DNA from: Erythroxylum novogranatense
Taxonomy: Eukaryota > Streptophyta > Magnoliopsida > Malpighiales > Erythroxylaceae
Length of the DNA stretch: 64,000 nt
Assembly: GCA_029891385.1 (NCBI GenBank)
Contig: CM057233.1
Span: forward strand, 35,323,540-35,387,539
Direction: 5' to 3'
How positions within the stretch are numbered: position 1 is the stretch's first letter; each line of letters opens with the position of its first letter. Below the pieces are notes generated by a model, which did not search any database, was not told the origin of the DNA, and saw nothing but the letters and a program-made list of their open reading frames with translations. Shown piece by piece: positions 13,657 through 25,505 of the stretch. The position numbers were made by a program, and so were the translations under genes.

Positions 13657-13661
13657 GTGAA

Positions 13662-15960
13662 AGTTAGGATAATTCTCTATAATTTTTAAAATGATTTCTA
13701 TAGTTGACATCAACTAGTCAAATCCTTATCATCCACTATGAATTTTGTAAATTGTGTGACTAGTAAAACCTCACAAACTTTCATTTTTCAAAATGAAAAG
13801 TATTTGTTAGTACTTTTTAGGATTTGAAGTGGTGGGAATGAAGGGAAAGCAAAGGAAAAGGGGAATTGAGAAGAGATAAAGACAATTAGATTAAAAGTTA
13901 CAACATTTCTAGTAGATTTTCTTCACTTTAACAAGTTTTAAAGAGTGCCTTGTTAATTATTTTATTTTAAAAAGGAATAATTAATACATGTAATATGTAA
14001 CATATATCAATCAAAATTTCTAAGATATATGTTATTAATTTAATATTATTGATTGTTGTCTCCTATGATTAATAATTGTTTGCATGTAACAATTGTTTGA
14101 AATTTAATAAGAATTATATAAACCTCATATAGGAATATGGTGGATTTATGGATTTGTTTCCTTGTTGGGGGGATTTATTCATACATAATCGAGTGTGAAG
14201 CTATAAAAATTTTGATATATAGTCATAGTTAAACTCTTGTGATACATGTTATAAATGTCTTAGGTACAACATAGGTTCATGTGTGCTTTTATATGGTTTA
14301 TACATAATATCAGTCTCCTATGTTCAACTGGTACATGTTGTGATTGTTAGATGCATGTCATGATTATTTTAAGGTCTTTGATAGGCATCTATATGTTACC
14401 TATTTATAGCATAATTCTGGTACGAGGGCTTGCTAAAGCCGATGTCATATGTCATATTATGGTAGAAATCAATATATTGTCTAAGGATAATAGTCAGAGC
14501 TAGATTGAGGCATAAATCAATCCATTGTATAGGGCAAACATAAATATCCATATTAAGGAATAAACTAATATGTTTCCCAAGGGAATACATGGTATATACC
14601 TTATGTAGGTATAAGCCATTATATAATTTTTTTGTCACCACTAAAAGTTGCATATCATACTTGTGAGTTTATTATTAATTTTGGAATGTGTGTATTGGAT
14701 GATTACTTCCATGATAGGTTTTTAGAGATGGTATTAGTGCGATATAGGAATTGGTGATAAGGTGTTAACCATTTATTGGTGGAGGAGTAGGTTGTTACTT
14801 AATTATGCTTATTAGTTTTTTATTACCCTATTGCTTGCGATATTAGTTATCACATATGGATCCTTTAATATTTGTTTTAGATTTGTGAGTTGATTTATTC
14901 TTAATTTGATAGTGAAATTTAAGTGATCGTCACAAATCCAATAAAATTGAATTAAATTAATGGTGTGATAACTTAACTTTTCTCAATTCTACATTGTATT
15001 TGTGGAAGTATAACTCTTAATTATTTATAACAACACAATCTCAACCTAGCCCATTAAACACACTATACAACAATTTTTTCAAACCATTTACCAAAAATAT
15101 TCAAAATGAATTATGTTATGCATTTATAAATTATTTCATTATTTCATTTCCTTTAATATGATAATTTAGTATCCCATATTTATATAATAATCTAATCTCA
15201 AACTAGTCTATTAACATAACTGTAAGTTTTTAACCACTGAATGAAAAGAAATTGTTATTAAATAATTAGTAGTCATATACTATCAAGGTAATTATGAGTA
15301 AATATATTATAAGCTTCACTACAAGTACTAAAATTATTATTATCATGTTAAGATAAACAAAGTACAGAAAGGAAAAGGCGGAGGATTAATAAAATACTGG
15401 TAATACATTTATTGGCAATCCTTGTTCGAGTATTTTAGTTACGAAGATACTTGTAATTCGTTTCACATATGAAGTCGTGTAGCTTTATAATGTTTATCAG
15501 AGGACATAATCTTAAGGCTTTTTATGTGAACTTTAAGACGAGGCTTATTAAATTGTCAAACCTCTTAAATTGAAGTAATCGTGCTTAGTTTACTCCATTG
15601 TTGTCGTGAATACAAATCTACATCCATCTGAATCCAGAGAACTCGGTCACTTGGTAAGAATAACTCGATAGCTCGTTAATATATATTGACGAAATCCAGT
15701 GTTTGACTCAATTGAAAACTTGAGATGAGATAAATGCACGGTGTAGTTTTCAACAGACTGCACAATCGATGAGAATGGATTGGTATTTGACTCCCACGCA
15801 CATGAATGGCGAGAATTGATATGTTCTTCTCTGGCTCGAGTTCAAACAAATCGCCGTAAAGATTTTTTCTACATCATGCCACCACATATATCTGTTAATA
15901 GACGTCACATATAAAATTACTGACACAGCATTAGCTTTCATAAGGTGGCAAGCATTATTA

Positions 15961-15991
<31 letters not shown>

Positions 15992-16958
15992 TCTATATCA
16001 CTAAACTAATGAATACGCCTGTCGCTATGAAATTTAGTTAGATTATGGCGATAGATATATACATGTCTTGAATGGACAAATAGCATTATTTGTTTCCATA
16101 TGCACAATGATTTCAACGAAAATGAGTCGAGTCCATTGTCAAGGTTCCTTTCAGGGTGATTTTTATTCCTGAAAATCTTACCAGTGATGGAATGTAATGA
16201 CACTTCCATTTGTTCTTTTCTACAGAAACTTCTATTATAATTTAAGATATTTTAAATATAATATCTAAACTCTAAATATCTTCTCATTTGACTTTTATGT
16301 AAAAACTGACGATGACATTAAAAGAATAATAGTTGTGGCTTTCTTTATTAAGTTGTAAAATGTGCAATCCAAGTTTAGGGAATGAATTAATGCGATATGG
16401 CCCAATTTTAGTTTCCAACCTTTACTTTATTACATACTGGTGAAAGAATACGAAGAAAATCTATTATTATTCACTATTGATTAAAAAAAAGACATTTACA
16501 CAAGTACATATAGTAAGTAACTTGATAACCTCATAGAGCTGCTACTACGTTATTGCTTATTTAGATTTTTTCGAATTTATTAAAAAAACAAAAAAAAAAA
16601 CTTGATAACACTACGAATTCTAATTAAGCTAAAGCACTACCTACAAAATATACACTTATCTCTAACCTTAAGCATCTTTATTTAAATTAAAAAATATTTA
16701 CTATCTAATACTTCCTCTCAAATTGCTGCAAGAAGATCGTAAATGTCCAACTTGCACAGTAGAAACTAGAATTGCTATTTAGTAGTAGCTTTAATGAAAA
16801 TATCTGCCTGTTAAAACTATAATCATAAATGGGCTATGACAATATTATAGCGTGGAGTTGCCCCTTTACATAATGGCAGAGATTCTCAATGTATTTAGTT
16901 CATTCACGAAATATGAGACTCGTTGCTATATGGACGGTAGATTATCTATTACAATATA
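13662..16958. other. AT-rich intergenic stretch, no recognised gene
   Basis: This is the flank on the far side of solo LTR F. It contains only short ORFs on either strand. The part from about 15360 to 16210 is less AT-rich and looks lower-copy, but neither minus-strand ORF there (15750-15941 and 16006-16209, about 65 codons each) shows a domain I recognise. A single-copy host segment is possible but unproven. Confidence 0.45.
15961..15987. repeat. (AG)n microsatellite
   Basis: An uninterrupted AG dinucleotide run of 27 bases. Confidence 0.97.
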
Positions 16959-17350
16959 CACTATAAGAAAAATTGGTTTAAGCGATGGAAAATATTGATT
17001 TTCCCGTTGACAAACAAATTTAATGAAAGAAATTATCGACAAAAAGAATCATATGAGAAATGGCCATAGGTAAAATTTTCTAACAGAATTACAATTTTCG
17101 TCGCTAATTTTCCCAATGGAATGTTATATTCCGTCACTAAAATTCTCAACAAAATTGCAATTTCTGTAGGTAATTTTAGCAACAAAAATTGTTTACCTAC
17201 GAAATATTACATTCCATCGATAATTTTAAAGATGGATATTGTAACTCCGTTGGGAATTTTACCTACGGTACTATTTTTTCTGTCAGTAATTTTAGCTACA
17301 AAAACTTGATCACTACAAATTCCCATCAGAATTTTCTGTTGATAATCTAT
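16959..17350. mobile_element. CACTA (En/Spm) terminal fragment with subterminal repeats
   Basis: CACTATAAGAAAAATTGG at 16959 matches the plant CACTA terminal inverted repeat consensus CACTACAAGAAAAA with one change. It is followed by about 350 bp of short, imperfect, alternately oriented motifs of the type 'ccgtcactaaaatt', 'gtaggtaattttagcaac' and 'cgatggaa', as seen in CACTA subterminal regions. No matching opposite end or transposase is seen nearby, so this is a truncated end or a very small derivative. Confidence 0.65.
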
Positions 17351-17659
17351 TGATTTTTTCCTACATTTAATTTCTATAAATAATATAATCTTGATTGATA
17401 ATGCAATACAAAAATTATCCTAATTGTTTTGAGGTGCAAAATTGAAGTTGTTTCCATAGGAGAAGTTTATATGGTTCCCTTAACTAGGGTTACATGTGTT
17501 AGAGAAAGGGTCATTCTTCTAGTTGGGGTTATTGAAGAAGTTAACCTATTTAATAGTAGATTCATATATAAAAAAAGAGTTCATAATTGACAAAATGTAG
17601 CTAAACGTCCTAGGGATCCCTAAATGACACAGAACATGATAAAAGCACTAAAAAAATAA
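17351..17659. other. AT-rich stretch, nothing recognised
   Basis: There is no ORF, repeat end or motif I can assign between the CACTA end and the gag remnant. Confidence 0.4.
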
Positions 17660-18480
17660 ACATTCATATAGTCAAATTTTTATGATAAAGTGTCCACTTT
17701 AACAGCTAAAAGATTTAAAGCATCTAGATCGTGCTTACCTAGAAACTTCTTCATAGTGACTCTCTCACTTGACCACTAGTAAGGGATTTTCACCATGTTC
17801 TCTATCAAATTACATGCTTTATCTATAGTTTTATTTATAAGAGCTCCACTAGTAGCTACATCTATAGATATCTTCATGTTATAGGTCATCCCATTATAAA
17901 AAGTCTAGACTATCATCCATTTTTCTAATCCATGATGAGGGCTTGACCTTATTAACTCCTTGTAACTTTCCTAATCCTCATAAAGTGATTCACCTTCCCT
18001 TTGGGAGAATCTAATGATTTGATTCCTTATTTGCATTGTCTGACCACTGTTTTGCTTTATCCCTCAGAGAGAAAGGCAACAACATAAGCTTAATGGCATC
18101 AAGAGAGACACCATTAAGCTTCAGTGTATCATATACTCCAAAAACATTGACCGATGCAAGTTTAGGTCCTCATATGATAATCCTCCAAACTGGTTCTATT
18201 GCACCAAAGAGAGAAGAGAGGCCTTTTATCTGGAAGTTAGCAACTTTGATGCTCGGCCTTGTGAAGCCTAAGTTAATTTATTAGGCATTCGGTATGAAAA
18301 AAATTATCAATAATTTCATGTTCTTTGTAGAAATCTTTGCTTCCTCAACTTCTATTCTCCTCTAAAGCCTCTTTTTTATATGTAAATTTCTCTCAATCTC
18401 AAGGCCTAGCTCAATAGGATTCCCAAAATCGTTAGACTTGTACATATAAGAGTTGATCTGTAAAAGAGAAGGAACAAAGA
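17660..18480 (-). pseudogene. Gypsy gag remnant (Athila/Tat-like)
   Basis: The minus strand, with several stops and shifts, reads in family order: GLSSLFGAIEPVWRIIIRGP, then VYDTLKLNGVSLDAIKLM, LLPFSLRDKAKQW (about 18040-18075), a YKELIRSSPHHGLEKWM-like block (about 17925-17975), then TFYNGMTYNMKISIDVATSG and ACNLIENM. This is the gag of an Athila/Tat Gypsy element, where LRLFPFSLRDKAKAW and CPHHG..TFYNGL are usual. It lies downstream of a PBS-like site at 18531-18555 in the same orientation, so it is the 5' part of one minus-strand element. The small plus-strand ORF over 18036-18284 is its antisense. Confidence 0.75.
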
Positions 18481-18530
18481 AAATTTAATAAAAATAATAA
18501 AACAAAGATAAGTAATCAAAACAATAATTT

Positions 18531-18555
18531 CTTGTCCCCAATAACAATGTCAAAA
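18531..18555 (-). other. Degenerate PBS of the minus-strand Gypsy
   Basis: The minus strand reads TTTTGACATTGTTATTGGGG then ACAAG. This resembles a decayed form of the Athila/Tat junction TGGCGCCGTTGCCGGGGA that follows the 5' LTR. Its place between gag and the LTR-like region supports this. Confidence 0.5.
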
Positions 18556-19800
18556 ACTTTATATTCAATGTTTTAGCCATAAGCACAAGGTGTAGTTGTA
18601 GCTAGCATAATTAAGCATGTGTCAATCCTATAAGGAATGCCAATTAATTACCAACTATTCACACGTTTAATAATCTAGAACAATGATTATAATTGATTCA
18701 AGATAAAAATAAAATAAATAATAAATCTAAACACCAAAACAAAGCGATAATCACGAATAAATCAAACTATGAATAAACTAGATTTAAGAAAGCTTTTCCT
18801 TAGGATTTCACCATAATCGACTTCACCGTTATTTAATAAATGATTCTAGTTTCTTAGGATCAATAAAAATTCTTAACATAGATTATATTATCTCTCCAGA
18901 TATATGAGGCCAATTTTTAGATTATTCAATTGAAATCCCTTTAAAATCAAGGCAATCTAAGAATGTAGTAATCTATTTTATGAACTCTCTTGATAAGTTT
19001 TATCCTAACCTAGGAAGATCTTGTGGCTTTCTCTCAAATAGCTCCTCTTTATCCATGTTATAATTTAAACACACATCTTATCTTTCAAATCTTGATTCAT
19101 AAATCAAATAATTGAATCTTCCACTTTCTCCCCTTCAATAAAAATCAATTATTGAAAATATGGATAAATCTCATGAAAAATATAACTTCATTAAACCAAA
19201 GATCAATTCAATACATAAATCCCAGAGTCTATCCCACCTAAACTTGTAAACTAATTAGTTCATAATTAAAAAAAGAAAAAAATAAGAAAAAAAGAGTAAG
19301 AGATCATTGTGATGAGTGTTGAGCCTTGAATCTTTAATTGATCTTTTCTAAAATCTTATCTATCTTCCAAGTTTGACTTATTCTTTATCAAAAACAATGT
19401 AAAAAAATGTATAATGCTCTATAACTCTTTCCTATCTAAAAAATCCATCCGTTATTTTTCTTTTCTTTTTGTTTTTATTTGAAACCCTAATCTTTAATTA
19501 GTTACACAACCCCAACATGAGTTTGTGTAACAAGTTGTGTTGTGTTTGACATATTTTGTAAATTATTTTGCAAATCTTCAATGCTAACATGGACTAGCAT
19601 AAGGATATGTAAGTGACATATATCTTGATGTAGGAATAAAATAGGGGTTTGTAAGGTTGTAAAGGACAAATAGAAGTGACCACTATAGACAACAAGCCAA
19701 ACATGATGGCATGTAAGCACTGTGTTTAATGGTCCTTCTTTAAGTCTTCTAAATTTGCTCCAATTCTTCTCCAAATTTGCTCCTTTTCTATGAAGAGGTA
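18556..19800 (-). repeat. Probable 5' LTR of the minus-strand Gypsy
   Basis: The sequence upstream of the PBS-like site carries LTR-like features, including the track ctgggatttatgtattgaat (minus strand, near 19220), which resembles the H LTR near 6720. The outer end could not be fixed: no TGATAAG start, second LTR or TSD was found. 19800 is an approximate limit. Confidence 0.4.
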
Positions 19801-21006
19801 GAAAAAATACATGAAATTAAAATACTTGTAATTTTAGATATCAAATCCTTTAAAATTATCCAAAATATAAGCAATATGCTATGAAAATAATGTTAAAAGT
19901 AGTCTATGTTTAGCATACATCAAGATTAATCTCAATAGTGACCTTATTAATTATGTTTTAGGCATTCCCATATCTAAAAATTCTGGTTATTTAACTTGTA
20001 GTACCAAATATCAATTTCTATCTCACCATATATTTGATAGAATCAAAACCATCTTTGAGTTAAGTATTAGTGTAAAAGCCATTAATAAACCAAAACATGT
20101 TAATATCCTTAAAGTAATTTCTCGTTCCCATCATCTTTTCACTTAATATAACTTTGCTTCTTTTGATGGCCATTTCAATTTTGTAGGTTGTGATGATCTT
20201 TGGTTTCTTTCCACCTTTATGATAGATGAGAGTGTTAATCTTAAATTGTATTATGGATAATATGTTTAACTTTAATGGCACTAAGAAAAACAATTAACAC
20301 ATCCCTTATATCCTTATCTTTAGCCTTATATTTCAGCACTTCAATATTCCACCCAATGATGACAAGGTTTATTTTGACATTTTCTTTAATTATAATACTC
20401 TTTATTGCATGGGAAATTAGTTAGTTGATTAACATATGACTAGACACCATCAACGATAATAAAAATAGTAGAAAAAACCTAACAATGAGGCTCTTTCACT
20501 TGGCATTAGTACTCATAAGCCTCTTTTGAGGTACACCATTTAGTTGTCTACAGATGACGAGTCTCTCTTATTTAGAAACATATTATGATTTTATATTGGA
20601 CTCTCTCTTTGGAGGTAATTAATGCTTAGGTCACCTTACTTCGAGTCAAAGTTCAAGCCTTTTAAGATAATATTAAGTACTTGTTGCCTATCCATAATTA
20701 CATTGAGTACTTATTCATGTTGATTAATTTTTAGTTTCCCACTAGCTATTTATTTATTTTTATTTTTTCAAAAAGGAGAAGAGAATATTAGCGATGTTAG
20801 GTGTGTTTAGGGATAGGTATAAGGTGCTTATTTGGAAGCACATTGACTTTATATTTGTATTGATTTTGGTTGCATCATTTGTGTTTAGTGATTGATTATT
20901 AATGGTTGGAACATTTTCTTAAATCTAGGCTGATATTGAGAAATTGTAAGTTCTTAAACAATAAACTTCACTATTGACTTTCTAATATTACATGTTTTTC
21001 ATCATC
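19801..21006 (+). other. Probable 3' region of a SIRE-like Copia, no ORF
   Basis: There is no coding domain I can read. A purine tract AAAAAGGAGAAGAG near 20772-20785, before the PPT/LTR junction at 21007-21021, is reminiscent of the untranslated 3' region of SIRE/Maximus Copia elements. Only the proximity to the LTR supports this; the left part may be unrelated. Confidence 0.35.
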
Positions 21007-21019
21007 AAAAGGGAGGAGA
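21007..21019 (+). other. Polypurine tract of SIRE-like Copia
   Basis: AAAAGGGAGGAGA is preceded by ATCATC and followed by TTGTTG. ATCATCAAAA-GGGGGAGATTGTTG is the typical SIRE-lineage PPT/LTR junction. Confidence 0.65.
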
Positions 21020-21020
21020 T

Positions 21021-22230
21021 TGTTGTACTAAGGGAGGTTATAATTAATATTTTGATGATAACAAAGTGAAGTGTCAACCAATGAGTTATTCTTTGATATT
21101 TTAAAAGAAAAACGAAATCAAGTTAAAAATAATTTGTGTAAAATAATACACTCAAATTGAGGGAAAAAGATCAAGGAAGATTAAATAATAACATGTCTAC
21201 AAATTTACTTATAATCATTCTTATATCTCTTACTTGGTTATTTTAATGCATTAGGGAATTTCATATATAAGCATATCATGTTTTGAACTTAATACATACA
21301 TCTTTTTATTTATTATAAGGAATTAAATTTTGATTTCAAAGAAACCCTTGATCTTTAAAATATTCTTTGAGAATCTTTGAGATATTTTGGATCAAATTTT
21401 AGTCAAGGAAATGTAGTTCAATATTTATAAAAGATAAAAAATTTCTTTGAAAATATATTTTAGATACATTAGTCAACCAGCGTATGAGTTTTGTTGACCA
21501 AGGTATTGTTTCTAGAGATATTGGCCATGGCCAATTAAGTTTACGTGTGGTCAATAATTGTCTGAGCATGGTCTAACAGTGCATTAAGAACTTTAAAACA
21601 ATTTGTGTTCAATGACTTTATATATGAAATTGATCGATACATTAATTGACCAATATGCTAAATTGGTAGACCAATGCCATTATTACAAGTCATTAGAATA
21701 GCTAGTTTTTATGTTTATTGACATGTTAAAGTTATAGGTATAAATACTTTGTATTTTGGTTTCTAGACGTATTTAGGAAATTTGGGATTGCAATGAAAAA
21801 TTTAGAAGATTTTTTGAGCATTTATAAGCATTCATTTATTAATTGTGTAGTGATCGAGAGTCGTAAGCTTTAAAGTGAGAATTAAAAGTTTGTTTTGATT
21901 TATAATCATCATTTGGGGTAGATTTCTTGTATTTTGGGTGTACCAAGAAGCATTATGATCCCTCCTCACCCTTCAAAGAAGATTATACAAAGGATCCTCA
22001 TTATTAATCAAAGATTTTTATAAGATAGTTCCTTATCACCTAATTGAAAGAAGAGATTAGTGGAATCCCAAGAGAAACTAGGAGTGTGGACGTAAGCAAA
22101 GTTTGCTTGCAAACCAATATAAAATTCATTTACATCATCTCTTACATATACTCTTATAATATCACTTATAGAGAGATAGATAAACCATCCTAACTTTTTT
22201 TAGAATAATCAAGGACAACAACGATAAGGT
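21021..22230 (+). repeat. 3' LTR of SIRE-like Copia (K), right end approximate
   Basis: It starts TGTTGTACTAAGG right after the PPT and soon reads TTTTGATGATAACAAAGT, a hallmark of SIRE-lineage LTR starts. Near 22080 it reads TAGGAGTGTGGACGTAAGC followed by AAACCAATATAA, a conserved block near the end of the same LTR type. The true end was not found, and the Gypsy remnant begins within about 60 bp. The 5' parts of the element are not recognisable. Confidence 0.6.
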
Positions 22231-22289
22231 CCTTTATTGAATTTTAGAAACAATAGTAGTAACTAAGGAAGACAAGTCTTAAGGAGCTC

Positions 22290-23300
22290 ATGAAAAAATT
22301 TGTTACTACATCTAAGGCTATCTTTCAAATTATTGAAGCATCTCTTGAAAATCAACAAGCCTCCATCCACAACATGGAAACTTGCATTAGCCAGCTTATT
22401 AAGATTGTCTCTAAAATGTAGTCGAACCAATTTCCTATTGACAACAAGCTAAACTTGAGGGAGTAAATGAACCTAGTAACTTTGAGGAGTGGAAAGGAGC
22501 TTAAATTTGACGAGAAAAAGGTTTTTTATAATAAAAAGGATCAAGAGAAGGAGAAAGAGAAACATAAGGAGCCAAACAAGAAATTTATCATAGTACCAAT
22601 CAAAAATTCCATATTTGAACAATCTTAAGAAATATAGAAAGGAAATAAAACTAGCAGGATTTTAGAACTTTTTAAACAATTATATATTAGCATACCTTCT
22701 GTTGAAACTCTTTCATAGATTCCAAAGTATGCCAAATACTTAAAATATCTCCTTTCTAATAAAAAGAGGTTTAAAGAATTGTTGATGGTGACATTAAGTA
22801 AAGAGTCTTTGTTGTCTTACAGAACAAGCTCCCCCCAAAAAAACAAAGATTGAGGGAGTTTTACTATTCCTTGTAATATTGGTAGTTTTTTAATTGAAAG
22901 GGCATTAGTGGATTTAGGAGCTAGTATTAATCTGATTCCATATCACATTTTTAAGAGATTAAAAGTCAATAAACCTAAAGTAACTAGGATGATCATTCAA
23001 TTAGCAAATATGTCAATTCAATGTCCTAAGGCCATTAGAATTTGTTAAGGTTGAAAATTCAACTTTCTCTTTGATTTTGTGATAGTGGATATGGTGGTTG
23101 AAATAAAGGTTCCTATGATCATAAACAGCCTTTTCTAGCTACTAATAAAGTTATAACAGATGTTCATGATAGGAATTCATACTAAGGATAAGGGATAAGG
23201 AAGTAGCTTTTAAGTTAAATGAAGCCATGAGACATACCATTGAAAAAAATGGTAATTATTTGTACATAAATGTGATCAATACTAAAGCTTCTCATGCTTT
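22290..23300 (+). pseudogene. Gypsy gag/protease remnant
   Basis: With stops and shifts, translation gives a NQQASIHNMETCISQL block near 22350, NLVTLRSGKEL near 22470, IPSVETLS.IPKYAKYLK near 22700 and ELLMVTLSKE near 22780. The protease-side sequence GSFTIPCNIGSFLIERALVD follows, then LGASINLIPYHIF (22855-22955) and RMIIQLANMSIQCPK (22990-23030). The D-L-G-A aspartic-protease motif is intact and placed as in Tat/Athila Gypsy elements. FDFVIVDM near 23070 continues the domain, but the polymerase part does not follow. It is a truncated non-functional copy, distinct from H in sequence. Confidence 0.75.
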
Positions 23301-24119
23301 GTAAAAAATAATCACAGATGATTCATTAAAGACTTATACCTTATAAGGCTAAGAGGGGGAGATGGATAACCCATTCTATTAAAGTATGTAGCATATTTGG
23401 AAGCTAATAAGCCTATGATTAGGAATTTAGTAAGGATTCTAGCTAAAATACTTATAAAAAGGTAGTTGTTAGGAGGTAACCTAATGATTTAGGTAATTTT
23501 AGATCAGTTAGGTAGCTTTAGGATCTTTAGCATTATTTTAATATTTTTACTGGACATTATAGTTTTCTGCATATGATTAAAGTAAAATTAGTTTTAAAGA
23601 CATATATTTAAGTATATTTTGATGTTATTTCATTGTTAGATCAGGAATATCTTACTTGCGGTGAAATTTGTTTATTTTTTCAATTTATATAAGAAACATG
23701 GTATCCAAAAATAAATTTGTGTCTTTTATGTGTTGTAGAAAATCCTTGCATGTCTCTAAAGAGTGAGCCAGCAATTAAGGAACCCTGGTGACTGATTAAA
23801 GATTAAGGATTATTATTGGTATTGAATAAGGTTGGCATTCTTTTAATATTAGGAGAGTGTCAATTATATCAATTTCCATTTTTCCCTAATTTTCAATTTT
23901 TAATTCTTATGCCATATGCATTAGGGATAATGTATAACTCAATTGCAGAATATAGAATTAACTACTTATGTTCATCAATTTTGTTATTTTTTTTGGAAAT
24001 TAAAATGATGGTATTTCAAAAGAGGCAATGCCTTACAAAGTACAATCAATATAACTCATCCACTCAGTGAGTACATCTTGATTATTGTATATAGAATAAC
24101 TAAAAATAATTTTCCAGTC
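23301..24119. other. AT-rich stretch, no recognised gene
   Basis: No domain was seen. It may contain further decayed Gypsy sequence on the left and 5' LINE sequence on the right. The plus-strand 84-codon ORF at 23816-24070 has no recognisable motif and a composition expected by chance. Confidence 0.4.
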
Positions 24120-24819
24120 AATCAAATACCAAGTAAAACATTTCTTTTTCTTTCCCTTAAGATCCCAATCATCTTCCACCTATTACTTATTGTAATTTCC
24201 TCTACAAAATTATTGTAAAGATCATGGATAAAAATATAAGATGGTTGCTTCAATCTATCATTAATGATAATCAAGGTGCTTTTTTATAAGGTAAAAAAAT
24301 TGGAGACAATGTCCCCATTTCTCAAAAACTCCTGAAAGGGTATTCAAAGAAAAGGACTTCACAGAATTATGCATTCAAAGTGCATTTCAATAAAATATTT
24401 GATAATAAATTTGAGAATTTATTCTCAATATGCTTGAGGTTTTTTGTTTCCCCCTCATATTCAAAAATGGGTGGCAGCTTAGATCTCCTCTACATCCTAT
24501 AATGTTTTAATTAATGGAGCCCCTTCCAATCTTTTCAAATGAGCAAGGGGTATTAGACAAGGAGATTCCCTCTCTTCTTATGTATTCATCCTTTCATTGG
24601 AAGCATTTACTTAACCTTTGAAACACAACATCATGAGATAAGGTAACTTCAGGTACCATAGCAAACGTAAGATGATTAAACTAACTAGCTTATTTTTTGC
24701 ATATGACTTGTTGGCATTTTATAAGGCAGATGCAAATTCAACCAAAGTCTTTCCACAATATCTAAGAAAATTTAAAGAGATTTTTGACATAAAAATCAAT
24801 TACAAAAAAATCCCGATGG
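24120..24819 (+). pseudogene. LINE (L1-type) reverse transcriptase, 5' half
   Basis: The translation, across frames, follows plant LINE reverse transcriptase order: SIINDNQGAF (about 24255-24285), QKLLKG near 24325, WVAA.ISSTSYNVLINGAPS (24465-24525), ARGIRQGDSLSSYVFILSLEA (24542-24605), then FRYHSKRKMIKLT with the catalytic-loop remnant FFAYDLLAF (24695-24720; the family motif is FADDLLLF) and FKEIFDIKINYKK. The D-D of the active site is corrupted and stops are frequent. Sequence with the C-terminal part of the same protein type resumes at 39555, beyond the A2 insertion, so this is one LINE split in two. Confidence 0.8.
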
Positions 24820-24824
24820 GTATG

Positions 24825-25266
24825 TGTAGGAAAATCCCGATGTGTGCATCACATATACACGGTGCGGAAAAACAAAAATTTTTGTTCCGGGACCTTCCCG
24901 AAAGCCAGGATCTATGTGTCTATATAACGAAGTCAAACCATAACGACCAAAGGAGACCGTCTCTAACGGTATCCACGCAGAGGTCGGAAAACCTAACCGG
25001 GGCAAACCCTTTGACCTGGGAATAGCTAGAATAAGGGAGAGAGTGCTAGCTCTTACCTTATTCTTGGAGAGCTCAAGGAGAAGAAGATGGTGAAGCTTGG
25101 AGAAGAAGATGAAGCTTGAAGAAAGATGATGAAGAGAGGAGAAGCTTTGGATTTTAAAACCCTTTCTTAAAACCAACGACCATCAACCCCATTTTTTATT
25201 CTAATGGCCATTTGTCTTTAACCATTTAAAGACATTAAATGCTAAAGTGGTGAGCTTTCCACGTTA

Positions 25267-25308
<42 letters not shown>

Positions 25309-25505
25309 AGATAAGTCTTCTCCTCCTCCTTCCACGTTGATGATGATGATATATATATATATATTAATTACTTAATTAATTAATAAGATATATATATATA
25401 TAAATGCTGAAGTGGTCTAGTCACACTGGGGTCGGTCCTACCGGCCTACAGGTCCCGGTATGGAAAAAAACATCGGAGACCTGTTTCAACAATATCAATG
25501 TCGCG
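24825..25505 (-). repeat. Copia A2 3' LTR, truncated (U3 missing)
   Basis: 24905-25505 is a direct repeat of 27521-28125, beginning at AGCCAGGATCTATGTG and ending at GTCGCGATCTCATC. The first 80 bases (24825-24904), the outer U5 end, are found only here. The repeat stops abruptly at 25505, where integrase coding sequence begins, so the U3 half was lost in the deletion that also removed RT and RNase H. A minus-strand ORF (25176 to 24796) stays open through it and in the partner copy. It contains a donor-like AAG|GTAAGA (cut at 25056). Confidence 0.85.
25269..25304. repeat. (TA)n microsatellite in A2 3' LTR
   Basis: An uninterrupted TA run of about 36 bases. The equivalent site in the other LTR (27884-27904) has about 21 bases. 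A second TA run lies about 50 bp further in both copies. Confidence 0.9.

Noticed and set aside
15750..16209. Two small minus-strand ORFs as a host gene
   Set aside because: No recognised domain, no convincing splice-joined frame, and lengths expected by chance.
18036..18284. Plus-strand 82-codon ORF
   Set aside because: Antisense of the Gypsy gag block LLPFSLRDKAKQW on the minus strand.
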